Shown in pieces: positions 22,577 through 30,841 of a DNA stretch of 64,000 nucleotides (the first letter of the stretch is position 1; every line of letters starts with the position of its first letter). The stretch is from JAUVDZ01 sp042568205 (GTDB lineage Bacteria; Patescibacteriota; Gracilibacteria; UBA1369; PNNO01): the NCBI GenBank assembly GCA_042568205.1, contig JBHPJE010000001.1:1-64000 (forward strand), given 5' to 3'. Below the pieces are notes generated by a model, which was not told the origin of the DNA, did not search any database, and saw nothing but the letters and a program-made list of their open reading frames with translations. A program made the position numbers and the translations under genes.

Positions 22577-23395
22577 ATGGATTTTTTTCAGGCTCTCATC
22601 CTCGGAATTTTACAAGGCATTACTGAATTTCTGCCAATCTCATCGAGTGGACATTTGGTTTTAGGTGAGGCTGTTTTGGGCTTGGATGTTGAAGCTTTGA
22701 AAAGTTTTGATGTTGCGGTTCATATGGGAACATTAGTAGCGATTATTATTTATTTCTGGAAGGATCTCGTTGGCTTGATTATGGGATTTCTTTCGTTAAT
22801 TAGAGTAGTGAAGCCGAATAAGAAACATGATGAATACCATATGCTTATTTTATTTATTGTGATTGGTTCGGTGCCAGCTGTTTTGGTTGGATTCTTACTT
22901 GGAGATGCAATTGATTATTGGTTTAGAAACACTTTGTATGTTGGATTATTCATGATTATTATTGCTGAGCTTTTCATAGTTGCTGAAGGCAAACTTAAGA
23001 AATTTAAAAAACCAACTGAACTTAAATTAGGACATGCGATTATTATTGGATGTTTTCAGGCACTTGCTTTGATTCCTGGAGTTTCAAGATCTGGTTCAAC
23101 GATTGCTGCTGGTATTTTTCAGGGAATTAGCCGTGAAAAAGCAGCTAGATTTAGCTTTTTAATGGCAATGCCAGTTATCTTTGGTGCAGGCATGCTAACA
23201 GTGGTAAAAGAGCTTCGAGGGGGTGAATTAACAATTGAATTAATGCCGATGGTTGTTGGATTTATTGCATCTGCTGCTGCAGGTTTTGCATCAGTATACT
23301 TTTTAATGAAATTTTTAAAGAATCACACTTTAAAAGTTTTCTCAGTATATTTATTTATAGTAGGGGCGATATCTGTTATAATCTCGATCCTGTAA
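22577..23395 (+). CDS. uppP: UppP (BacA), undecaprenyl-diphosphate phosphatase
   Basis: A 272-residue polytopic membrane protein that dephosphorylates undecaprenyl diphosphate to recycle the lipid carrier for peptidoglycan and other glycans. Signature motifs are intact: G-I-T-E-F-L-P-I-S-S-S-G-H (14-26) and P-G-V-S-R-S-G-S-T (167-175). It follows purH by 3 bases and precedes a 66-residue gene by 10 bases, so it lies in a plus-strand run that may extend into rpsF-rpsR-purL. Confidence 0.95.
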   Translation: MDFFQALILGILQGITEFLPISSSGHLVLGEAVLGLDVEALKSFDVAVHMGTLVAIIIYFWKDLVGLIMGFLSLIRVVKPNKKHDEYHMLILFIVIGSVPAVLVGFLLGDAIDYWFRNTLYVGLFMIIIAELFIVAEGKLKKFKKPTELKLGHAIIIGCFQALALIPGVSRSGSTIAAGIFQGISREKAARFSFLMAMPVIFGAGMLTVVKELRGGELTIELMPMVVGFIASAAAGFASVYFLMKFLKNHTLKVFSVYLFIVGAISVIISIL

Positions 23396-23405
23396 CGAGA
23401 TCGGT

Positions 23406-23606
23406 ATGCCAGAACGATCAGAAAACTATAAAGATGTTGTGAATAATCTTCATCATTCAAGCAAATTTTCACTAGTTAGATTTGAAGGATTTGCTGAAAA
23501 ATTATTACAAGTAATTGATTCTACAGAACAAAATCCATCTGGTTTTGAAGAGTGGACTGAAGAAGATGCTTATGATGCCCTAATTTCACTTGATAAGGAG
23601 GATTAA
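23406..23606 (+). CDS. Unknown small acidic protein, 66 aa
   Basis: A 66-residue acidic protein, C-terminus very rich in Glu and Asp (E-E-W-T-E-E-D-A-Y-D-A). No membrane segment or cysteine. No family recognised. It follows uppP by 10 bases on the same strand. The reading frame is short but has an ATG start and normal codon use for the region. Confidence 0.45.
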   Translation: MPERSENYKDVVNNLHHSSKFSLVRFEGFAEKLLQVIDSTEQNPSGFEEWTEEDAYDALISLDKED

Positions 23607-23692
23607 TTCTGCTAATCTGCTCCTGCATTTACGCACAAAAACTTTTGCTCAGGCTGAAAAATGATCTGGGCTAACCCTTAACCCAAAGAAGT

Positions 23693-24385
23693 ATGAATCC
23701 AACAAAAGAGGATACTACTGCGCCTACTGAAGAGAAGGCAACACTACAAAAGTACGAGCTTATGGTGATTCTTGTACCTGATATGTCGCAAGAAGAAACT
23801 GATAAAGAGCTCGACAAAATCCGTAAAGAATTAAAAAAGCTTGGCGGAGAAATTTATCATGAAGATATATGGGATGTTCGTGATCTTGCCTATATCATAA
23901 AAAAATATGACAAAGGTTATTATGCAATTTTTTATTTCACGCTTGAAGATGGAAAAGGAATAGCTGAAATGGAAAAAGAATTCAAACTTAATCATAAATT
24001 AATTCGTCACTTGATTGTGAAATCTCCTAAGAATTATGAGATGAAAAAGCTTGAAGATTTGATGCTTTCTGAAGAGGATTTAAAACCTCAGAAGAGAGAA
24101 GAAAGATCTGGAAGATCTGCTCGACCAATTGTAAAAAAAGCTGAACCAAAACCAGCTCCAAAAGCTGAGAAGGTTGAAGAAAAACCTGAACCAGCTGCAG
24201 CTGAAGAGCCAAAGGTTGCTGAAGCTGAAGTAGCAGAAGTTACTGAAGAAAAGGTTGAGGAAAAAGCTGAAAAAGTTGTGGAAGAGGCTCCAAAAGAGGA
24301 GAAAAAAGAAGCTATGGATATCAGCGAACTTGATTCAAAGCTTGAAAGTATCCTTGATGATCCAGATATTGATCTCAAAATTTAA
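23693..24385 (+). CDS. rpsF: Ribosomal protein bS6 with a long charged C-terminal extension
   Basis: Residues ~20-125 match ribosomal protein S6 (K-Y-E-L-M-V-I-L-V-P-D, I-K-K-Y-D-K-G-Y-Y, L-N-H-K-L-I-R-H-L-I-V), which pairs with S18 in the 30S platform. At 230 residues it is about twice the usual length: a ~100-residue tail of Lys/Glu/Ala/Pro repeats follows. The tail is probably disordered. The canonical ssb gene between rpsF and rpsR, and rplI after them, are absent; only 19 bases separate rpsF from rpsR. Confidence 0.92.
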   Translation: MNPTKEDTTAPTEEKATLQKYELMVILVPDMSQEETDKELDKIRKELKKLGGEIYHEDIWDVRDLAYIIKKYDKGYYAIFYFTLEDGKGIAEMEKEFKLNHKLIRHLIVKSPKNYEMKKLEDLMLSEEDLKPQKREERSGRSARPIVKKAEPKPAPKAEKVEEKPEPAAAEEPKVAEAEVAEVTEEKVEEKAEKVVEEAPKEEKKEAMDISELDSKLESILDDPDIDLKI

Positions 24386-24404
24386 TAACTAACTAATTAA
24401 AATT

Positions 24405-24620
24405 ATGGCTAAGAATAAATATAATAAAACTTGTAGATTCTGTGACGATCAAATTCCTTATGTAGATTATAAGAATTTAAAACAGTTAAGACCGTCAACT
24501 ACAAAATATGCGAAAATTGTACCAAAATATTATTCTGGTGTATGTTTAAGACACCAGAAAATGTGTGCACAAGCTATCAAACGTGCACGATTTATGGCCC
24601 TTACACCTTACGTTAGATAA
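24405..24620 (+). CDS. rpsR: Ribosomal protein bS18
   Basis: The 71-residue product matches S18: the N-terminal CRFC (11-14), V-D-Y-K-N and the strongly conserved C-terminal A-I-K-R-A-R-F-M-A-L-T-P-Y. Together with C-x-x-H-Q-x-x-C residues (from about 48), the CRFC pair suggests a zinc-binding form of S18. It lies between rpsF and purL, 19 and 9 bases away, so the three are probably co-transcribed. Confidence 0.95.
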   Translation: MAKNKYNKTCRFCDDQIPYVDYKNLKQLRPSTTKYAKIVPKYYSGVCLRHQKMCAQAIKRARFMALTPYVR

Positions 24621-24629
24621 CCTTGGAAT

Positions 24630-26963
24630 ATGGCTCAAACTCTACCTTTTTCTCAAATGAATGATGAAGAAATTGAGAAAGTCCTAGCTGAGAATAAGAT
24701 TGGACTTACAATTTCTGAAGCTAAGCAGGTAGAAGAAATTTTAGGACGTGAGCCAACGTTAACAGAAGCAGTAATTTTTGGAATTCAATGCTCTGAACAT
24801 TGTGCTTACAGATCAACTCGAAAATATTTAAAAACGCTACCAACAGATGCTCCAAATGTAATTTTGGGGCCTGTTGAGGATTCAGGTGTTGTTTCATTTG
24901 CTCAGGATGGCGATGACCGTTGGGGGCTGATAATGTCTCATGAAAGCCACAATCACCCTTCTCAGATTGTTCCATATGAAGGCGCTGCTACTGGAATCGG
25001 AGGTGTTGTACGTGATGTTTGCTGTATGGGTGGAAAGGTAATTGGAACTTTAGATCCTTTAAGATTTGGTGACATTAAAAAGAATCAGGCACGAAGAATT
25101 GCAGATGGAGTCGTTGCTGGAATTGCAGGATATGGAAATCCAATTGGAATTCCTGTGCTTGGTGGAGATTGCTATTTTGATGAGCAGTATAACGATAATT
25201 GCCTGGTAAATGTTGCAGCTTTTGGACTCGTAAAGGAATCAGAAATCATTCATTCATATGTTCAGGATGAAGCAGCGGATGTTGGATACGACATAATTAT
25301 TGTTGGAAAACCTACAGATAATTCTGGAATGGGAGGAGCTTCGTTTGCTTCTGTCGAACTTGATGAAGCAGACAAAGAAGCCAATAAAGGCGCTGTTCAA
25401 GAACCAAATCCATTTTTAAAACGTCACTTATTAGTTAGTACTTACGATTTATTTAAAGAATTAAAAGAGACAGGAAAACTTAATAAAGTTTCTTTTAAAG
25501 ATCACGGAGCTGGAGGAAATGTTTGTTCAACAGTTGAGCAGGTTGCAAAACTTGGATTCGGAGCTGAAGTTGAAATCGACAACATTCATACTGGAATGAC
25601 TGGCTTACATCCATCAGTAATTGCATGTTCTGAAACACAGGAAAGATTCGCTTGGACATGCCATCCAGACCTGACTCAAAAAATCCTAAACCACTACAAT
25701 GTTAAATGGGATTTGCCTTCGGTTGCTGAAAATGCACGGGCTTCATTGGTTGGAAAAGTTAAACATGGAAACTACAAATTAACATATAAAGGTGATGTTG
25801 AAGTTGATGCAAAAGCAGTAGATTTAACAGAAGGAATTCAATATGACAGAGAAGTGAAAGAACCTGTGCGATCATTTAGCGAACCAAAAGTTGATGAAAA
25901 AGATGACTACACTGATACAATTTACGAACTTTTGGCAGGCGAAAATATCGCATCTAGACGCCCTATTTACGAAAATTATGATAAGCAGGTTAGAGGCGAT
26001 ACAATTATCGAAGCTGGAATGGCAGATGCTGGTGTTTTGGCACCGCTTTTAGGTGAAAAAGTTTCAGATGATTTGAAGAAAGTTGGTCTGGCATTTAGCG
26101 CTGATGCGAATCCAAGATACGGAAAAATAAATCCATATTTACAGGCATTAAATGCAGTTGTTGAATCAATGAGAAATGTTGCTGCAGTTGGTGCTGAGCC
26201 AATCGCAATTACAGATTGCCTTTGTTACGGAAATCCTGAGCAGCCTGAGCAAATGTGGGAATTCGTAGAAGGAGTTAGAGGTGTGAAAGAAGGATGTGAA
26301 GGAGTTAAATTAAAAGAACATCGAGACTCTCCGACACCAGTAATTTCAGGAAATGTTTCGCTTTATAATTTTAGTAAAAATGGAGCGATTCCACCATCAG
26401 CAATTATTGCTTGCGCAGGAAAAATTAAAGATCATGGGAAGGCAATTACAATGCAGTTTAAAAATGCCGGTTCGAAACTTTATTTACTTGGTGAACGTCG
26501 AGATGAGCTCGGTGGATCTGAATTCTATCGTTCGATGGGTGAACTAGGCGCGAACGTACCTAAGCCTGATTTAGCTGAAGCACAAGCGCAAATTTATAGC
26601 ATGGTTGATGCGGTTGATGCAGGTTGTGTGAGTGCGGCTCATGATATTAGCGAAGGTGGTGTGGCAGTTACTTTAGCAGAGATGGCATTAGGAGGCCGTG
26701 CTGAAGGTCGTCTTGGTTGTAGCGTGCGTTTAGAAGGCGATTTAGCAGGATATGTGAAGTTATTTAGTGAAACTGGAGGATATGTTGTAGAAGTATCAGA
26801 TGAAGCTAAATTTAAAGAAATTTGCACTGCGAATGGAGTGAAAGAAATTGTTGAAATTGGAGAAGTTGTTGAAGATCCAGTTGTCGAGATTGAAGGTTTA
26901 GCTAAAATTTCGCTTGACGAAGCTAAAAATCGTTGGTGGACTGGTTTGAGGGAAAAAATGTAA
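24630..26963 (+). CDS. purL: PurL, phosphoribosylformylglycinamidine synthase II (small-type)
   Basis: The 777-residue product is the small, non-fused form of FGAM synthetase, which normally works with PurS and PurQ (glutaminase). Motifs: C-S-E-H-C-A-Y-R-S-T (54-63), S-H-E-S-H-N-H-P-S (103-111), A-A-T-G-I-G-G-V-V-R-D-V (119-130), K-D-H-G-A-G-G-N-V and the second-half H-D-I-S-E-G-G. purS and purQ are not in the window. It sits directly behind rpsR, which is unusual for a purine gene. Confidence 0.95.
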   Translation: MAQTLPFSQMNDEEIEKVLAENKIGLTISEAKQVEEILGREPTLTEAVIFGIQCSEHCAYRSTRKYLKTLPTDAPNVILGPVEDSGVVSFAQDGDDRWGLIMSHESHNHPSQIVPYEGAATGIGGVVRDVCCMGGKVIGTLDPLRFGDIKKNQARRIADGVVAGIAGYGNPIGIPVLGGDCYFDEQYNDNCLVNVAAFGLVKESEIIHSYVQDEAADVGYDIIIVGKPTDNSGMGGASFASVELDEADKEANKGAVQEPNPFLKRHLLVSTYDLFKELKETGKLNKVSFKDHGAGGNVCSTVEQVAKLGFGAEVEIDNIHTGMTGLHPSVIACSETQERFAWTCHPDLTQKILNHYNVKWDLPSVAENARASLVGKVKHGNYKLTYKGDVEVDAKAVDLTEGIQYDREVKEPVRSFSEPKVDEKDDYTDTIYELLAGENIASRRPIYENYDKQVRGDTIIEAGMADAGVLAPLLGEKVSDDLKKVGLAFSADANPRYGKINPYLQALNAVVESMRNVAAVGAEPIAITDCLCYGNPEQPEQMWEFVEGVRGVKEGCEGVKLKEHRDSPTPVISGNVSLYNFSKNGAIPPSAIIACAGKIKDHGKAITMQFKNAGSKLYLLGERRDELGGSEFYRSMGELGANVPKPDLAEAQAQIYSMVDAVDAGCVSAAHDISEGGVAVTLAEMALGGRAEGRLGCSVRLEGDLAGYVKLFSETGGYVVEVSDEAKFKEICTANGVKEIVEIGEVVEDPVVEIEGLAKISLDEAKNRWWTGLREKM

Positions 26964-27002
26964 AAAAATCTCTTTTATTTTAGGATTATCGTGATTCAAG
27001 CC

Positions 27003-27031
27003 TTGAATTTTTGGCTAATTTATGCTAAAAT
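27003..27031 (+). promoter_or_regulatory. Promoter of the 27-37 kb unknown operon
   Basis: TTGAAT (27003-27008), 17 bases, TAAAAT (27026-27031), with TGC directly before the -10. The leader is about 20 bases to the ATG at 27058. Confidence 0.7.
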
Positions 27032-27057
27032 ATTAGGAAAAATAAAAATAAAATATC

Positions 27058-27546
27058 ATGAATGAAAATACAAATGCATTTCACGACCACGTATTAACCT
27101 GGGAAGCCCCAGAATATATACAACATGAAAAAACCTTAACTTGGTTTATAGTTGCGGCAATATTAGTTCTAGCATTGATAGTTTACGGATTTTTTATTAG
27201 CAATTGGACAATGATTGTTGCAATTGTTGTTATTGCTGCGCTTTATATCTGGCTTCATGGTCAGAGTCCAAAACATGTAAAGATTTTGATTTCAAGAACC
27301 GGAATTAAGTTTGGAGAAAAGGAAATTCCATATCAAAATATCACGAATTTTTGGATTCTTTATCATCCGCCTCATATAAAAACATTGAATATTAAGTCTA
27401 ATTCACGTTTTTATCCTGATTTATCAATTGAACTGGGAGATCAGGATCCAGCTGAACTTCGAACTTTTTTATGTGCTCATGTAAGAGAATTCGAAGGTAG
27501 AGAAGAGCATTTTAGTGATACGCTTGTTAGAATACTTAAACTTTAA
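27058..27546 (+). CDS. Membrane protein with two helices and a PH-like soluble domain, unknown
   Basis: A 162-residue protein with a short cytoplasmic N-terminus, two adjacent membrane helices (~27-65), and a C-terminal ~90-residue beta-rich domain. Its pattern (V-K-I-L-I-S-R-T-G-I-K-F-G-E-K-E-I-P-Y) resembles bacterial PH-type membrane domains. The family assignment is weak. It is the first gene of a tightly packed run, with the next gene 3 bases away, and follows a good promoter. Confidence 0.6.
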   Translation: MNENTNAFHDHVLTWEAPEYIQHEKTLTWFIVAAILVLALIVYGFFISNWTMIVAIVVIAALYIWLHGQSPKHVKILISRTGIKFGEKEIPYQNITNFWILYHPPHIKTLNIKSNSRFYPDLSIELGDQDPAELRTFLCAHVREFEGREEHFSDTLVRILKL

Positions 27547-27549
27547 AAT

Positions 27550-29313
27550 ATGGCAAAACCAATACCAGACAGAACGCCGCATCAAGGCAGCCAAGATGCT
27601 TTAAAAAGCCAAAGAAAAGGTAAACATGTTGAAACTATTAGAATGGCAAAAACTGTTGCAACTAAACAAGCTGCTCAGGCTTTAAAGCAACTTAAAAGAG
27701 ATATGACTGCAAGTACTTTAAATGCAAGAGAAACAGGCAAAGGAATTAGTGGAGATAGAAAATCGTTAATACATCAAAGAATTTTTGATCAATTTGAAGC
27801 TAAAATGAAAGCTTATAATAAACAACATGCTCTTGCAATTGATAAAAAAGTAAAAGAATTAACAGCAAGAGGTTTCAAATGGAACGATATTGTGAATAAA
27901 ATTAAAGAGCTTAATCTGAAGTATAAAAAACATATTTTTGGACTTGAGCAATCAATTGCTTATGCATTTAGAGCATTGGCAGGAAGTAATAAAAAGCTTG
28001 AAGGAGCTGATTATGCAACTTTCCAGACATTGTTTGATAATATTTCAGATGCTTATAACAAAAATAATGATTTTAGAAAAACAATCATAAATATTGCCCA
28101 AGGAAATTTAAATAAAAAAGATTGGGATATGATTTGTGCAAGTATTAAAAAATATAAATTAAGAAAAAATGTTTCAAAAGATAAAGATCGTTTAAGTTAT
28201 AACATTACAGCTCTTTTATTCAGATTGATGGATCAAAATCAGAGATATCAGGCTGTTTTAGAATATGCTAAACGTAATTCAAAAGCTGAAGGAGCAAGAT
28301 TCGCTGAGTCTTTAGTGATGTCTGATGTTTTGAATATAAAACAATATGAAGAATTAATGAAAGAGTTAAAGGGCAAAAATTATACATTATCTTCAGCGCG
28401 TGAAGCTGAAATTAAGCTTTCACAGTTGCAGGTAAGAAAAATGAGAGAGTATGTACGTAAAAGGTTAGCAAGCCCAATGTTGATTAATGGTGCTGAAAGA
28501 ATGTTAAATAGAACAACTATTGCAGGTGGAATTATTACAGGGATTGGTATCCTTGGAATGATTTCAAATTACATGGCGCATTTCAATACAACAAAAGGCG
28601 CTGGTAGGTTTGTTGCAGGTTTAAAGTCTCCATATTTTATGTTTGGAGCTTTGGTAACCGCAGCAGGTGCTCATATTACAGGTAAAGGTATGACAGCGGG
28701 AAAACATGGTGTTGGTCTTGCTAATAGATTTATTCCACAACCAAAAAGACTTAATAATCCATTTGGTGTTGGTAAGTCAGCAGAAAGCAAAGATAAATAT
28801 TTTGATGAACTCGTTGCAATTTGTAAAGACCACAGAATTTTAGAAAGATGGCTATTAAATGAGCAAGGTTTTGATGATTTAAATGGATTTTATAGAAAAA
28901 AGAATTATGATTTAGCAAAAATTAAATCAGATGCTCTTGAGCCGGAATCAACTAGAAAAGATAAAAGACCTTTGATTGAGCAGTTTATTGCTTACCAAGA
29001 AAGTCGTGGCAACAAAAAGGGTGCAATGATGATTAGAAGATCAATTAAAGCTTATGGAAAACAGCCAACTCAACAATATATTGTTAGATTAATAGCTATT
29101 GGTGCAAAAGTTGGACTTCCTACTTCAAGATCTTTTAACAAAATGAAAGTAAGAGGTCAGAATTTTACGTACCATCAATTACTTTTACACAAGCAGGGTG
29201 TTAAAAGTATTCCTCGTTCAGATTTGCCTGCTGTAAGAGCAAAAGCAGCAGCAGCCGCTGCAAAAGCTGCGAAGGCAAAGGCTGCAAAACCATCTACTAG
29301 CACAACACCATAA
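27550..29313 (+). CDS. Unknown basic helical protein with a central membrane hairpin, 587 aa
   Basis: A strongly basic, mostly helical protein. Residues ~325-345 and ~355-380 are hydrophobic and Gly-rich and could form a membrane hairpin. The N-terminal ~320 residues are Lys-rich and hydrophilic, and the C-terminus ends in an Ala/Lys repeat stretch typical of disordered tails. No catalytic motif recognised. It overlaps the start of the next gene by one base (TAATG), so translation is coupled. A structural or scaffold role in a membrane complex is an inference from context. Confidence 0.6.
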   Translation: MAKPIPDRTPHQGSQDALKSQRKGKHVETIRMAKTVATKQAAQALKQLKRDMTASTLNARETGKGISGDRKSLIHQRIFDQFEAKMKAYNKQHALAIDKKVKELTARGFKWNDIVNKIKELNLKYKKHIFGLEQSIAYAFRALAGSNKKLEGADYATFQTLFDNISDAYNKNNDFRKTIINIAQGNLNKKDWDMICASIKKYKLRKNVSKDKDRLSYNITALLFRLMDQNQRYQAVLEYAKRNSKAEGARFAESLVMSDVLNIKQYEELMKELKGKNYTLSSAREAEIKLSQLQVRKMREYVRKRLASPMLINGAERMLNRTTIAGGIITGIGILGMISNYMAHFNTTKGAGRFVAGLKSPYFMFGALVTAAGAHITGKGMTAGKHGVGLANRFIPQPKRLNNPFGVGKSAESKDKYFDELVAICKDHRILERWLLNEQGFDDLNGFYRKKNYDLAKIKSDALEPESTRKDKRPLIEQFIAYQESRGNKKGAMMIRRSIKAYGKQPTQQYIVRLIAIGAKVGLPTSRSFNKMKVRGQNFTYHQLLLHKQGVKSIPRSDLPAVRAKAAAAAAKAAKAKAAKPSTSTTP

Positions 29314-30824
29314 TGGATCAATTAGGTAACGCTACAATCGGGTCTACAATACTTCCATTCTTAAGAGATACTGTGTTTAAGAATATTGAACAGGATAAAT
29401 TGTTACAACAGGCAGTTAGCTTTGGTGAAACAATAGATGAAACAGATAAACAGAATATTATTAATAAATATACTCTTAAAACTACTTCAATAATTAGTTC
29501 TAATGCAGAATTTAGAGATGTTTTCTGGAAGGAATTTTTTACTTGGATTGATATGCAGAAAAAACTTACTACTCAGGCGTCAGTATTAGCAAAGCGCTTA
29601 CTGCCGGTTAAACCTGGTGGTGGTTATTATGATGAAGCTACAAGAAATTTTAATAAATTAGGATTCCAAACAATTAAAGCATTTGAATTTCTCAAGATAA
29701 AGCAAAAGATTGAAGAACGAAAAAAAGAGGAGACTGAAAAAGCATATAGAAATAGAGTCCAATTAGAAAAAGAAAAACTAGCAAAAGGTAATTTAATCTT
29801 GATAAGAGGTAAAAACGGAAAATTTGATTATTTTGAAAATGTCGATGTAAGGCGAGCTTTAGAAAGTGTTAAGAAATCAGCAGATTTTCTTAAGAATTTG
29901 AAAACTGAGAAAACAAATAGAGGTCTAGGTGTTATATGCTTCAATCCTACTCAAATACGAGAAGAAGGACAGCCTGAAGTCACGTCTACAATACTGGATC
30001 TAAATAAGCAGATGTGGGCGAATAAAGCAGCTTTAATGCAAAAGCATTTAGAAGGGACTATCGGTCTTTATGTTGATGGACCCCTGACAGTCGATAATGG
30101 TGTGGCAAAGGGAACTGTTGTTAACATGGTATTAGATAAAAAGACTGGTAAAAAGAAAGCAGTAAAATTGAGAATTAAAGTGAGCATGATTTTACCAGGA
30201 GGTAAAAAAATGTATACGTTTACTTTCGTAGATAGACCTACTCAAAGTTTTGATTTAACAGAAGATCAATTGCATGATCATTTTGTAAATAAAAAACGAA
30301 ATGTTTTAGAGGTACATGCATTAGTCCAAGAACAAAAAGAAAAGCAAAAAGGCACTATGCCTGTTGCAGCGTTTGCTCCGAAGCCTAAACCTGGGAAGCA
30401 AACAGCAGCGGCAGTGACTAAACAAGAAGATAAAAAGGGATCAGAGCCTGTAAAATCGCAATTAGATAATGCAAAACCTGTTGAACCACCAAAGAATTAC
30501 AGATTTAAACTAGATATTGATACTGATACAACAGTGCCATCTGATGTTGGGGTAGGTAGATTGTTAGGAGCAACTTTTGAACCTCCGGTTAAAGGCCCTA
30601 TTCCAGCAAAAAAAGTTTTATATGCTGGATTCAATAAAGATAGAGAAGTGGTAAAAGGAGGGAGATATATACCTCAGGGTGATGCAGAAACAATTAATCC
30701 TGACAAGAATGTTGGAAGTAGAGCAAAATCAAAGAAAAATCCTGTTTTTCAGGTAGCTAAATGGTATGGAGTTGCAGGTGCAGGCCTTGGTGGTGCAATT
30801 ACAGGATTTACATTATTCACATAA
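29313..30824 (+). CDS. Unknown protein with a C-terminal membrane helix, 503 aa
   Basis: A 503-residue protein: a helical N-terminal half (about 1-200, with a long charged E/K/R helix near 128-152), a beta-rich middle (~205-330), a Lys/Pro/Ala-rich linker (~340-395), and a Gly-rich hydrophobic segment at the very C-terminus (V-A-G-A-G-L-G-G-A-I-T-G-F-T-L-F). The tail may anchor it to the membrane. No family recognised. It is coupled to the gene before it by TAATG and is followed 17 bases later by the polytopic membrane protein. Confidence 0.6.
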   Translation: MDQLGNATIGSTILPFLRDTVFKNIEQDKLLQQAVSFGETIDETDKQNIINKYTLKTTSIISSNAEFRDVFWKEFFTWIDMQKKLTTQASVLAKRLLPVKPGGGYYDEATRNFNKLGFQTIKAFEFLKIKQKIEERKKEETEKAYRNRVQLEKEKLAKGNLILIRGKNGKFDYFENVDVRRALESVKKSADFLKNLKTEKTNRGLGVICFNPTQIREEGQPEVTSTILDLNKQMWANKAALMQKHLEGTIGLYVDGPLTVDNGVAKGTVVNMVLDKKTGKKKAVKLRIKVSMILPGGKKMYTFTFVDRPTQSFDLTEDQLHDHFVNKKRNVLEVHALVQEQKEKQKGTMPVAAFAPKPKPGKQTAAAVTKQEDKKGSEPVKSQLDNAKPVEPPKNYRFKLDIDTDTTVPSDVGVGRLLGATFEPPVKGPIPAKKVLYAGFNKDREVVKGGRYIPQGDAETINPDKNVGSRAKSKKNPVFQVAKWYGVAGAGLGGAITGFTLFT

Positions 30825-30841
30825 AATTCACTTAAAATAAA

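Noticed and set aside
24088..24378. Ser/Phe-rich antisense frame under the rpsF tail
   Set aside because: It is the antisense reading of Lys/Glu/Ala repeats.
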